From assembly GCA_002779425.1 (NCBI GenBank), contig PEWP01000057.1:1-18869 (forward strand): DNA of 18,869 nucleotides. The letters run 5' to 3'. The position numbers and the translations under genes are program-made. Shown piece by piece: positions 6,619-12,882 of this stretch (its first letter is position 1; each line of letters begins with the position of its first letter). Below the pieces are notes generated by a model. The model saw only the letters and a program-made list of their open reading frames with translations, was not told the origin of the DNA and made no database searches. This stretch comes from a bacterium (Candidatus Gribaldobacteria) CG07_land_8_20_14_0_80_33_18. Lineage in GTDB: Bacteria > Patescibacteriota > Minisyncoccia > Minisyncoccales > CG1-02-41-26.

Positions 6619-8559
6619 ATGCCAATTAAACCTAAAAAAGAGAAAGAAGAATCCTATACAGCCAAAGACATCTATGTTCTAAAGGGTTTAGAACCGGTTC
6701 GCAAAAGACCAGGAATGTATATTGGCGGTACTGGTTTTGAAGGATTACACCATCTAATTTGGGAGTGTGCAGACAATAGTTTAGATGAGGCGATGGGTGG
6801 TTATTGTAAAAATATTGAGGTAGAGCTTTTAGAGAAAAATCGGGTTAGGGTTACAGATGATGGACGGGGAATTCCTGTTGATATTCATCCTGATACGAAA
6901 AAATCAGCTTTGGAAACAGTGATGACAACTCTTCATGCCGGAGCGAAATTTGGCGGTAAGGCGTACCAGGTTGCCGGCGGACTTCATGGAGTAGGGGTTT
7001 CAGTTGTTTGCGCTTTATCTAAATTTATGAGAGCTGAGGTTTGTCGCGAAGGGAAAAAATATTTTCAGGAATATTCTGAAGGTAAGCCAATATCCAAAGT
7101 TAAAGAAGCAGGGAAATGCCAAAAAACAGGCACAACAGTAATTTTTGAACCTGACCCCAAAATTTTCAAAGAAATTAATTTCGACTCTAAAAAAATTCTA
7201 AATCACTTGCGTCAACAGGCCTATTTAACCAAAGCAGTTAAAATAACTGTTTTTGATGAAAGAGGAGTTTTTCCTTACCCCTTTTCTTACACATTTTATT
7301 TTGAAGGCGGTCTTCTTTCTTATGTTAATTATTTAGTTAATGACGCAGTTTGTCGCCATAAGAATATTTTTTATACCCAAGGCGAAAAAGAAGGAATTCT
7401 TGTTGAAATAGCTTTTCAATATGCTCAAGAAATTGAAGCAATAGAACAGGCCTTTGCTAATAATATTTATACTAAAGAGGGAGGGACTCATCTTACTGGT
7501 TTTAGAACTGCCCTGACCCGTGTTTTAAATGATTACGCCAGAAAAAATGGTTATCTTAAAGAAAAAGAGGAAAACTTAATTGGCAATGATGTGAGAGAAG
7601 GTTTAATAGCTGTTGTTTCAGTAAAAATAAAAGAGCCCCAATTCGAAGGTCAGACCAAAGCGAGATTAGGAAATCCAGAAGCAAAATCAGCAGTAGAACA
7701 AGTTTTAACCGAGGGTTTAAATGACTTTTTGGAAAGAAATCCCAATGATGCCAAAGCAATAATTGAAAATTGCCTTTTATCTGCCAAAGCTCGAGTCGCA
7801 GCAAAAGTAGCGAGAACAACTGTTTTAAGAAAAGGGATTTTAGAGGGTTTAACTTTACCTGGGAAATTAGCTGATTGTTCTTCTAATCTGCCAGCTGAAT
7901 CAGAACTTTATATTGTGGAAGGCGACAGTGCCGGCGGTAGCGCAAAGATGGCGCGAGATAGAAAATTTCAGGCAATATTGCCTTTAAAAGGAAAAATTTT
8001 AAATATAGAAAGAGCAAGATTAGATAAAATTTTATCTTCCCAAGAAATTAAATCATTAATTATTGCTTTAGGCACGGCTATTTCCCAAGATTTTGACATA
8101 AATAAACTGAGATACCATCGGGTAATTATAATGACGGACGCAGATTCCGATGGCGCCCATATCAGAACTTTGCTTTTGACTTTATTTTTCCGTTATCTTA
8201 GAGAAATTATTGAAAGAGGCAATCTTTACATTGCTCAACCGCCGCTTTATAAAATCCAATCTGGCAAAAAAACAGAATATGCTTATACTGAATCAGACAA
8301 TGAAGAAATTTTATCTTCATTTAAAAAAGAGAAAACTGCTAATATTAATATTCAACGCTATAAAGGTTTAGGAGAGATGAATCCCAATGAATTATGGGAA
8401 ACAACAATGAATCCAACAAACAGAGTTTTATTAAAAGTAACAATTGAAGATGCTAAAGAAGCTGACCACATTTTTGACGTTTTAATGGGTAAAGAAGTTT
8501 TGCCAAGGAAAAAATTTATCCAGGTTCATGCCAAAAGAGTGAGAAATTTAGACATATAA
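6619..8559 (+). CDS. gyrB: DNA gyrase subunit B
   Basis: A 646-residue type IIA topoisomerase ATPase subunit. The GHKL ATP-binding part shows YVLKGLEPVRKRPGMYIG, Glu49 and Asn53 in ECADNSLDEA, DDGRGIP (80-86) and GLHGVG (121-126). A transducer domain follows, with QTKARLGNPEAKSAVEQ. The TOPRIM domain has the catalytic Glu434 in EGDSAGGSA and the metal-binding Asp507/509/511 in TDADSDGAH. It ends with QRYKGLGEMNPNELW and a short C-terminal tail. GyrB is preferred to ParE on overall resemblance; the subunit partner is not in the window. It starts 15 nt after pheT with no SD. It ends with TAA directly beside a TTGACA box. Confidence 0.93.
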   Translation: MPIKPKKEKEESYTAKDIYVLKGLEPVRKRPGMYIGGTGFEGLHHLIWECADNSLDEAMGGYCKNIEVELLEKNRVRVTDDGRGIPVDIHPDTKKSALETVMTTLHAGAKFGGKAYQVAGGLHGVGVSVVCALSKFMRAEVCREGKKYFQEYSEGKPISKVKEAGKCQKTGTTVIFEPDPKIFKEINFDSKKILNHLRQQAYLTKAVKITVFDERGVFPYPFSYTFYFEGGLLSYVNYLVNDAVCRHKNIFYTQGEKEGILVEIAFQYAQEIEAIEQAFANNIYTKEGGTHLTGFRTALTRVLNDYARKNGYLKEKEENLIGNDVREGLIAVVSVKIKEPQFEGQTKARLGNPEAKSAVEQVLTEGLNDFLERNPNDAKAIIENCLLSAKARVAAKVARTTVLRKGILEGLTLPGKLADCSSNLPAESELYIVEGDSAGGSAKMARDRKFQAILPLKGKILNIERARLDKILSSQEIKSLIIALGTAISQDFDINKLRYHRVIIMTDADSDGAHIRTLLLTLFFRYLREIIERGNLYIAQPPLYKIQSGKKTEYAYTESDNEEILSSFKKEKTANINIQRYKGLGEMNPNELWETTMNPTNRVLLKVTIEDAKEADHIFDVLMGKEVLPRKKFIQVHAKRVRNLDI

Positions 8560-8588
8560 TTGACAAAATTAAAAAGATGCTCTAATAT
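8560..8588 (+). promoter_or_regulatory. Promoter of secE-nusG-rplK, abutting the gyrB stop
   Basis: Consensus TTGACA (8560-8565) lies immediately after the gyrB TAA. A 17-nt spacer follows, then TAATAT (8583-8588). The -10 lies in the loop of a hairpin, and the predicted start near 8595 is just before a second hairpin with a T-run. Confidence 0.65.
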
Positions 8589-8616
8589 CAAATTAGAGCC
8601 CTCAAAGGGCTTTTTT
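8579..8616 (+). terminator. Two overlapping hairpins: gyrB terminator or secE leader attenuator
   Basis: Hairpin A pairs GCTCTAAT (8579-8586) with 8592-8599 around ATCAA. Hairpin B pairs AGAGCCCT (8595-8602) with AGGGCTTT (8606-8613) and is followed by a T-run. Both need 8595-8599, so they cannot form together. B is a good intrinsic terminator for gyrB. Confidence 0.7.
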
Positions 8617-8633
8617 AAAAAGTTTAAAAAAAG

Positions 8634-8828
8634 ATGATGAATTTTTTTAATAAAATTAAGAATTTCTTTAAAGGAGTTTTAACGGAGGCAAAAAAAATTA
8701 ATTGGCCAAATCGTTCTAAAATTTTACGCTACTCTTTAATTGTTATTGGTCTGGCAGTTTTTGTTGCTGTTTTTCTTGGTTTTTTCGACTTTATTTTTAT
8801 GAAATTTTTAAATAAAATTATTTTTTAA
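8634..8828 (+). CDS. secE: Preprotein translocase subunit SecE
   Basis: A 64-residue single-helix SecE, the clamp subunit of the SecYEG protein-conducting channel. A short amphipathic N-terminal helix (NFFNKIKNFFKGVLTEAKKINWP) carries the conserved E.KK..WP signature before the membrane segment (about residues 33-55, YSLIVIGLAVFVAVFLGFFDF). Its position just before nusG and rplK is the classical bacterial arrangement. Two ATGs are adjacent (8634, 8637), and either could be used; no clear SD precedes them. Length and content match minimal SecE proteins. Confidence 0.94.
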   Translation: MMNFFNKIKNFFKGVLTEAKKINWPNRSKILRYSLIVIGLAVFVAVFLGFFDFIFMKFLNKIIF

Positions 8829-8830
8829 TA

Positions 8831-8847
8831 TAGCGTAAATAGCGTAA
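8831..8847 (+). repeat. Nonamer direct repeat between secE and nusG
   Basis: TAGCGTAA occurs at 8831-8838 and 8840-8847 (period 9), right after the secE stop and preceded by AATA. The AATATAGCGTA core also occurs, on the opposite strand, next to the miaB start and resembles the 36-bp repeat unit there. Confidence 0.6.
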
Positions 8848-8856
8848 TTTTTTAAG

Positions 8857-9402
8857 ATGCCAAAACAAGAAATATTACAAGTTAAAAATTGGTATGCCAT
8901 TCATACTTATTCCGGTTATGAAGATGCTGTAGCGAGAAATTTAAAGCAACGTATTGAAAGTTTAGATATGGGAGATAAGATTTTTGATGTCTTGGTGCCT
9001 AAAGAGAAAAAAATTAAAATTAAAAATGGTAAAAGAAAAATTGTGGAAGAAAAAATTTATCCCGGTTATGTTTTGGTTGAAATGATAGTAACCGATGACT
9101 CTTGGTATGTAGTGAGAAATACCCCGCGGGTAACCGGTTTTATTGGTTCGGGTACTACTCCTGTTCCTGTATCTCTTCAAGAAATTGAAATTTTAAAGAA
9201 GCGAACGGGTTTAGAGACGCCAGAGTATAAAATTGAATTTAGTGTTGGTGGTTTAGTTAAAGTTACTGATGGCCCGTTTAAGGGTTTTGAAGGCAAAATT
9301 TCTGAAATAGACAAAGAACGAGGAAAGTTAAAAGTTTTAGTGAATATTTTTGGTCGTGATACACCAGTGGAAATAGATTCATTACAAGTCAAGAAAATTT
9401 AA
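8857..9402 (+). CDS. nusG: Transcription elongation/antitermination factor NusG
   Basis: A 181-residue NusG, which binds RNA polymerase, influences pausing and termination, and links transcription to translation. The NGN domain begins NWYAIHTYSGYEDAVARNLKQR and holds YPGYVLVEM and WYVVRNTPRVTGFIG. The C-terminal KOW domain (about 125-181) begins GGLVKVTDGPFKGFEGKI. A short charged loop (KIKIKNGKRKIVEEKI) joins the strands of the NGN domain. It starts 28 nt after secE and ends 6 nt before rplK. The ATG has no SD; the leader is the TAGCGTAA repeat and a T-run. Confidence 0.97.
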   Translation: MPKQEILQVKNWYAIHTYSGYEDAVARNLKQRIESLDMGDKIFDVLVPKEKKIKIKNGKRKIVEEKIYPGYVLVEMIVTDDSWYVVRNTPRVTGFIGSGTTPVPVSLQEIEILKKRTGLETPEYKIEFSVGGLVKVTDGPFKGFEGKISEIDKERGKLKVLVNIFGRDTPVEIDSLQVKKI

Positions 9403-9408
9403 AATTAT

Positions 9409-9831
9409 ATGGCTAAAAAAATAAAAGCTTTTGTTAAACTTCATATTCCAGCTACCAAAGCAACGCCCGCTCCTCCCATTGGGCCGGCCTTAGCTCAACA
9501 CGGAGTGAATATTTCAGAGTTTTGTAAAAAATTTAATGAAGTTAGTAAAAATGACATCGGTTTTACTCTACCGGTAGAAATCACAATTTATGAGGATAGA
9601 AGTTATGATTTCAGATTAAAACGTCCTTTAGTTTCTGAATTCATAAAAAAAGCAGCTGGGATTGAGAAGGGTTCGGGGGAACCAAATAAAACAAAAGTTG
9701 GTAAAATTACAAAATCCCAAGTTAAAGAAATTGCTATTAAAAAATTACCAGATTTAAATACCAAAGATATTGAAAAAGCAATGAAAATTATAGAAGGTAC
9801 GGCAAAAAATATGGGAATAACTGTTGACTAA
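9409..9831 (+). CDS. rplK: Large ribosomal subunit protein uL11
   Basis: A 140-residue L11, which binds the GTPase-associated region of 23S rRNA. The N-terminal domain shows the conserved FVKLHIPATKATPAPPIGPALAQHGVNISEFCKKFN. The C-terminal RNA-binding domain follows, with KTKVGKITKSQVKEIA and a closing GTAKNMGI.V. It follows nusG at 6 nt. In most bacteria rplA (L1) comes next; here the operon ends and a promoter overlaps the stop codon. No rplA, rplJ or rplL is in the window. Confidence 0.97.
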   Translation: MAKKIKAFVKLHIPATKATPAPPIGPALAQHGVNISEFCKKFNEVSKNDIGFTLPVEITIYEDRSYDFRLKRPLVSEFIKKAAGIEKGSGEPNKTKVGKITKSQVKEIAIKKLPDLNTKDIEKAMKIIEGTAKNMGITVD

Positions 9832-9852
9832 ATCTCAATTTTATTTTAAAAT
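9824..9852 (+). promoter_or_regulatory. Strong promoter of the ThyA-like gene, overlapping the rplK stop
   Basis: TTGACT (9824-9829), a 17-nt spacer, then TAAAAT (9847-9852). The -35 includes the last sense codon and the first base of the rplK TAA. The expected leader is about 43 nt and ends in a near-perfect SD. Confidence 0.72.
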
Positions 9853-9902
9853 AATAATAAAATTTGTACTTTTAAAATTTATTAAAAGAGGAGGTGATAA
9901 CA

Positions 9903-10823
9903 ATGAAAGGTGATCAACCAGTTATTTTCGTTCAAGCCAAAACATTACCTGAAGCTTTCCAAAAAACTTTAGGAAAAGTATGGCAAGAAGGGTGTGAAAT
10001 TTCTACTTCTTTTGATAATCCGAATGATCCGCCTAGTAAAGATGCAACTGTTTTGGTAGAAATTCAAAATCCTTTTGCTGAGCCTCGTTTTCATAAACTT
10101 GCTTGGCCAGGAGGACCAAGCGATCTTGAAATTTATCGATTAGAAGTTCTTTTTGGGGTTCATAACCATTGGATTGAACGAGGGGGAAAGGGATGGAATT
10201 ATACTTATCATGAGCGTTTAAGAGCTTATGATACAGGAGATGGCAAAAAAAGTGATCAAATTAAAGAAATGGTTAAGCAAATGATTGAAGTCCCGGATTT
10301 TTATCGCCGGCGATTTCAAGTGACCACTTGGATTCCATCAATTGATCCTTTTCTAAATGATCCTCCTTGTTTACAAAGATTACATTTTCGATGGTTACCT
10401 GGGGATAATGATGAATGGGTTTTAAATCTTAATTCAGATTGGCGTTCCCGAGATTTGCTTAAAGCTTGGTTTATGAATGTAATAGCTATTACTGACTTTC
10501 AACGTTTGGTGGCTATAGAAGTCGGACAAAAGCGGGGAATAAAGACAAGAATAGGAAGATACACCGATAAATCAGATACTCTTCATATTTATGGCAAAGA
10601 TTTTTCTGGTTCCGGTGGAGTCAAAGAAATATTGGAAAGGATGGAAAAAACACCTTTAGAAGATTTATGTTGGAGCACAGAATTTCTTAAGCCAATGTTT
10701 GAAGAAGCTCGTCATATCTTATCAGCTCAATTGGAAAGCGAACGACAAGGAGCTGGGAAAGGAGTTATCTTACCCGATTTGGATGTTAAAAATTTTCCTT
10801 ACCCAAAAGAATGGAATTGGTAA
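9903..10823 (+). CDS. Thymidylate synthase (ThyA family), archaeal/methanogen-like variant
   Basis: A 306-residue protein with the landmarks of the folate-dependent ThyA fold, which methylates dUMP to dTMP. These are Tyr102 and Arg105/107 in YTYHERLRAY, the nucleophile Cys156 in DPPCLQ, the phosphate-binding Arg181-Ser182-x-Asp184 motif, Asn192 (the residue that selects dUMP) and His228/Tyr230 in SDTLHIYG. The histidine that usually follows the catalytic Cys is Leu. The sequence is far from E. coli ThyA and closer in feel to methanogen-type enzymes. A GTG at 9894 lies inside the SD; the ATG at 9903 is chosen because AGGAGGTGAT ends 5-8 nt before it. The gene has its own promoter and terminator. 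A second thymidylate synthase, thyX, lies 735 nt downstream. A nucleotide hydroxymethylase role is possible but less likely given Asn192. Confidence 0.82.
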   Translation: MKGDQPVIFVQAKTLPEAFQKTLGKVWQEGCEISTSFDNPNDPPSKDATVLVEIQNPFAEPRFHKLAWPGGPSDLEIYRLEVLFGVHNHWIERGGKGWNYTYHERLRAYDTGDGKKSDQIKEMVKQMIEVPDFYRRRFQVTTWIPSIDPFLNDPPCLQRLHFRWLPGDNDEWVLNLNSDWRSRDLLKAWFMNVIAITDFQRLVAIEVGQKRGIKTRIGRYTDKSDTLHIYGKDFSGSGGVKEILERMEKTPLEDLCWSTEFLKPMFEEARHILSAQLESERQGAGKGVILPDLDVKNFPYPKEWNW

Positions 10824-10828
10824 ATTTT

Positions 10829-10870
10829 AAAAGGTCCTGCAATTATGCAATTAATTACAGGACCTTTTTT
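10829..10870 (+). terminator. Intrinsic terminator after the ThyA-like gene
   Basis: An 11-bp stem pairs AAAAGGTCCTG (10829-10839) with 10858-10868 and is followed by T residues. The loop is 18 nt. Confidence 0.92.
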
Positions 10871-10887
10871 ATCTTTCAAAAATACGC

Positions 10888-10893
10888 TAAAAT
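10888..10893 (+). promoter_or_regulatory. Candidate -10 box for the tmk operon
   Basis: TAAAAT lies 27 nt before the tmk ATG, after a terminator, so a promoter is needed here. No convincing -35 is seen; only a T-run lies 17 nt upstream. The leader would be about 20 nt, with no SD. Confidence 0.4.
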
Positions 10894-10919
10894 AATGTTA
10901 TTAAATAATTTATCTCTCT

Positions 10920-11573
10920 ATGTCTCAAAGAAAAAATGGAGTTTTTATAGCTTTTGAAGGGTTGGATGGCTCGGGTCAGACAACCGAGGCAAAACTTTTA
11001 AGAGATTTTTTAACTAAATTAGGTTTTAGAGTAGTTTTAACCAAAGAGCCGACCTTAGATTCAGAAGCAGGGAAGAAAATTAGAAAGGTTTTGGATAAAA
11101 AAATTAAAATGAGGCGAAACCGAATTTATAGCGAAGTGAAACGGAGCGTTCAAATCAGACCAGAAGAACTGCAAAATTTATTTGCCAAAGATAGGAAAGA
11201 ACATTTAAAAAAAACAATTATTCCTACTCTTAAACAAGGGAAAATTGTTATTTCCGACCGTTATCTTTTTTCCTCTCTGGCTTATGGCGCAGCGAGCGGG
11301 GTGAATTTAAATTGGTTAATTAAAATAAATAAAAATTTTTTATTACCTGATTTAACTTTTATTTTAAAAGTATCTCCTAAAATTTGTCTTAAAAGAATTA
11401 AAAAAAGAGGAAATTTTAGAACTCTTTTTGAGGAAGAAAAGAAACTTGCCAGAGTTTGGCAAGTTTATAAAACATTTCCAAAAAGGTTTAAAAATGTTAA
11501 ATTGATTAATGGAGAGAAAACCATTAAGCAAGTTTTTTCTCAAATAAGAACCTGTTTATGGCAGAAATATTAA
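10920..11573 (+). CDS. tmk: Thymidylate kinase
   Basis: A 217-residue P-loop kinase that phosphorylates dTMP to dTDP. The Walker A is FEGLDGSGQTT (12-22), followed by the TKEPT segment and the DRY motif at 113-115 in ISDRYLFSSLAYG. Between the helix ending RKVLDK and PEELQNLFAKDR there is an extra stretch of about 18 residues (62-79). It contains IYSEVKRSVQ and is encoded by a locally GC-richer AGCGAAG/GGAGCG sequence, unlike the flanks. The C-terminal lid region (KKRGNFRTLFEEE) is short. It begins the tmk-thyX-deoC-gatB-aldolase unit and overlaps thyX by 16 nt. Together with ThyX and the ThyA-like protein it forms a dTTP supply module. Confidence 0.93.
   Translation: MSQRKNGVFIAFEGLDGSGQTTEAKLLRDFLTKLGFRVVLTKEPTLDSEAGKKIRKVLDKKIKMRRNRIYSEVKRSVQIRPEELQNLFAKDRKEHLKKTIIPTLKQGKIVISDRYLFSSLAYGAASGVNLNWLIKINKNFLLPDLTFILKVSPKICLKRIKKRGNFRTLFEEEKKLARVWQVYKTFPKRFKNVKLINGEKTIKQVFSQIRTCLWQKY
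11126..11149 (+). repeat. GC-rich AGCGAAG-type insert inside tmk
   Basis: The segment begins TTTATAGCGAAGTG and ends CGGAGCG. It resembles the AGCGAAGCG/AGCGAGCG sequences near miaB and at 15505-15695. It encodes IYSEVKRS, which has no counterpart in typical thymidylate kinases. Confidence 0.4.
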
Positions 11574-12220
11574 AAAATAAAGGAGCTAAAGCTCATCGAA
11601 TTTTAGCGATTATGGTTGGTTTAGAAGGGGAAAATCCGCTTCAGTTAGTTGAGGTTGCTGGCAGAACTGCTTATCAAAGTCGGGATAGAATTACTGATGA
11701 TTCAGCTGCCAAATTTGTGGAAATGATTAGGAAAAGAGGCCATGAAGCAGTTTTAGAACATTCAGCAATGACCGTAGAATTTAATAATGTCAGCCGCGGT
11801 TTTACCCATGAATTAGTTCGCCACCGCTTGGCCTCTTATACTCAGGAATCCACCCGTTATGTTGATGAAAGCAATTTAAAAGTAGTAATTCCTCCGGATA
11901 AAGAGCCGAATGAAAAATTAGTTGAATTACAATTGCCAAATGGGATAAAGTTAAAAGTTTCTTTTCAAGATTGGATTGATTTAAATGAACAAATGTATCG
12001 AGGTTTAAGAAAAGCTGGTTGGGTCCCTCAAGATGCTCGCCAGATTTTGCCTATTGGCATTAAATCTCAAATTGTAATGACAGCTAATTTTAGAGAATGG
12101 CGACATGTTTTTAAATTAAGAACAGCGCCTGATGCTCATTGGGAAATTCGTCAAGTAATGACTAATCTTCTAAAAGAAGTAAAGGAAAAAATACCAATAA
12201 TTTTCAATGATATTTTATGA
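11558..12220 (+). CDS. thyX: Flavin-dependent thymidylate synthase
   Basis: A 220-residue ThyX, which makes dTMP from dUMP using FAD, NADPH and methylene-tetrahydrofolate. The diagnostic RHRxxSxxxxSxR motif is complete (Arg88-His-Arg90, Ser93, Ser98, Arg100 in RHRLASYTQESTR). Other family blocks are GHEAVLEHSAMTVEF, DARQILPIGIKSQIVMTANFREWRHVFKLR and AHWEIRQV. The ATG lies inside the end of tmk (16-nt overlap), and its stop overlaps the deoC start as ATGA. This makes it the second thymidylate synthase in the window, unrelated in fold to the ThyA-like gene. There is no SD; it is probably translated by coupling. Confidence 0.97.
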   Translation: MAEILKNKGAKAHRILAIMVGLEGENPLQLVEVAGRTAYQSRDRITDDSAAKFVEMIRKRGHEAVLEHSAMTVEFNNVSRGFTHELVRHRLASYTQESTRYVDESNLKVVIPPDKEPNEKLVELQLPNGIKLKVSFQDWIDLNEQMYRGLRKAGWVPQDARQILPIGIKSQIVMTANFREWRHVFKLRTAPDAHWEIRQVMTNLLKEVKEKIPIIFNDIL

Positions 12221-12882
12221 AAAACATCGCTAAAATTATTGACCATACTAATATAAGACATAACGCCTTTTTAAAAGATATTATTAAAACTTGTCGAGAG
12301 GCAAAGAAATATGGTTTTCGTGGTGTTTGCGTTAATCCTGAATGGATAAAAACAGTAAAAGAAGAACTGAGAGGCGCTGATATTAAAGTTGTTGTTCTTA
12401 TTGATCCTCCAATGGGTTTGAGTTCTCATTTAAAAAGAGTGGAAATTGCTAAAAAAGCAAAAAAGGATGGTGCTGATAATTTGGATATAGTAATGAACAT
12501 TATCGATATGAAATACGAAAGATATGATGAGATTTTAGAGGATTTAAAAGAAGTTTGCGATATTTTACCAACCAAAGTAATTATTGGTTCTGGATATTTA
12601 ACTGATGAAGAAATCAAAAAAGCGTCAGAATTAGCAAAACAGTCCGGAGCTTTTTGTGTAAAAACGGCAACCGAAAGAGACCCCTTAGAACATATTGAAC
12701 TGAAAGAGAAAGCCAAACATTTAAAAATTATGAAAAAATCAGCGCCCGGATTAAAAATTAAGGCCTCAGGAAATATTAAAACATTAAAAGACCTCAAAGT
12801 GATGGTGGAAGCCGGCGCAGATATCATTGGCACGAGTTCTGGAGTTGAAATAATGAAAGAATATAAAAGAAGAAAAAAATGA
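12217..12882 (+). CDS. deoC: Deoxyribose-phosphate aldolase
   Basis: A 221-residue class I aldolase that splits 2-deoxyribose 5-phosphate into glyceraldehyde 3-phosphate and acetaldehyde. The catalytic set is present: Asp90 in DNLDIVMNI, the Schiff-base Lys149 in FCVKTATE, and Lys182 in IKASGNIKTL. The phosphate-binding GTSSG follows near the C-terminus. The usual Glu in the VIIE segment is Gly here (VIIGSGYLTDEE). It starts on the thyX stop (ATGA) and ends on the gatB start (ATGA). Its place in a thymidylate operon suggests salvage or disposal of deoxyribose phosphate, which would feed lower glycolysis together with the aldolase downstream. Confidence 0.96.
   Translation: MKNIAKIIDHTNIRHNAFLKDIIKTCREAKKYGFRGVCVNPEWIKTVKEELRGADIKVVVLIDPPMGLSSHLKRVEIAKKAKKDGADNLDIVMNIIDMKYERYDEILEDLKEVCDILPTKVIIGSGYLTDEEIKKASELAKQSGAFCVKTATERDPLEHIELKEKAKHLKIMKKSAPGLKIKASGNIKTLKDLKVMVEAGADIIGTSSGVEIMKEYKRRKK

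Noticed and set aside
9894..9902. GTG start for the ThyA-like gene (and the matching GTG at 17364 for the small membrane protein)
   Set aside because: Both GTG codons are part of the AGGAGGTGAT Shine-Dalgarno itself; the ATG 9 nt further is ideally spaced.
9903..10823. Phage-type dCMP/dUMP hydroxymethylase
   Set aside because: Asn192, the dUMP-selecting residue, is kept, and the neighbours are tmk and thyX with no phage genes; it is kept only as an alternative.
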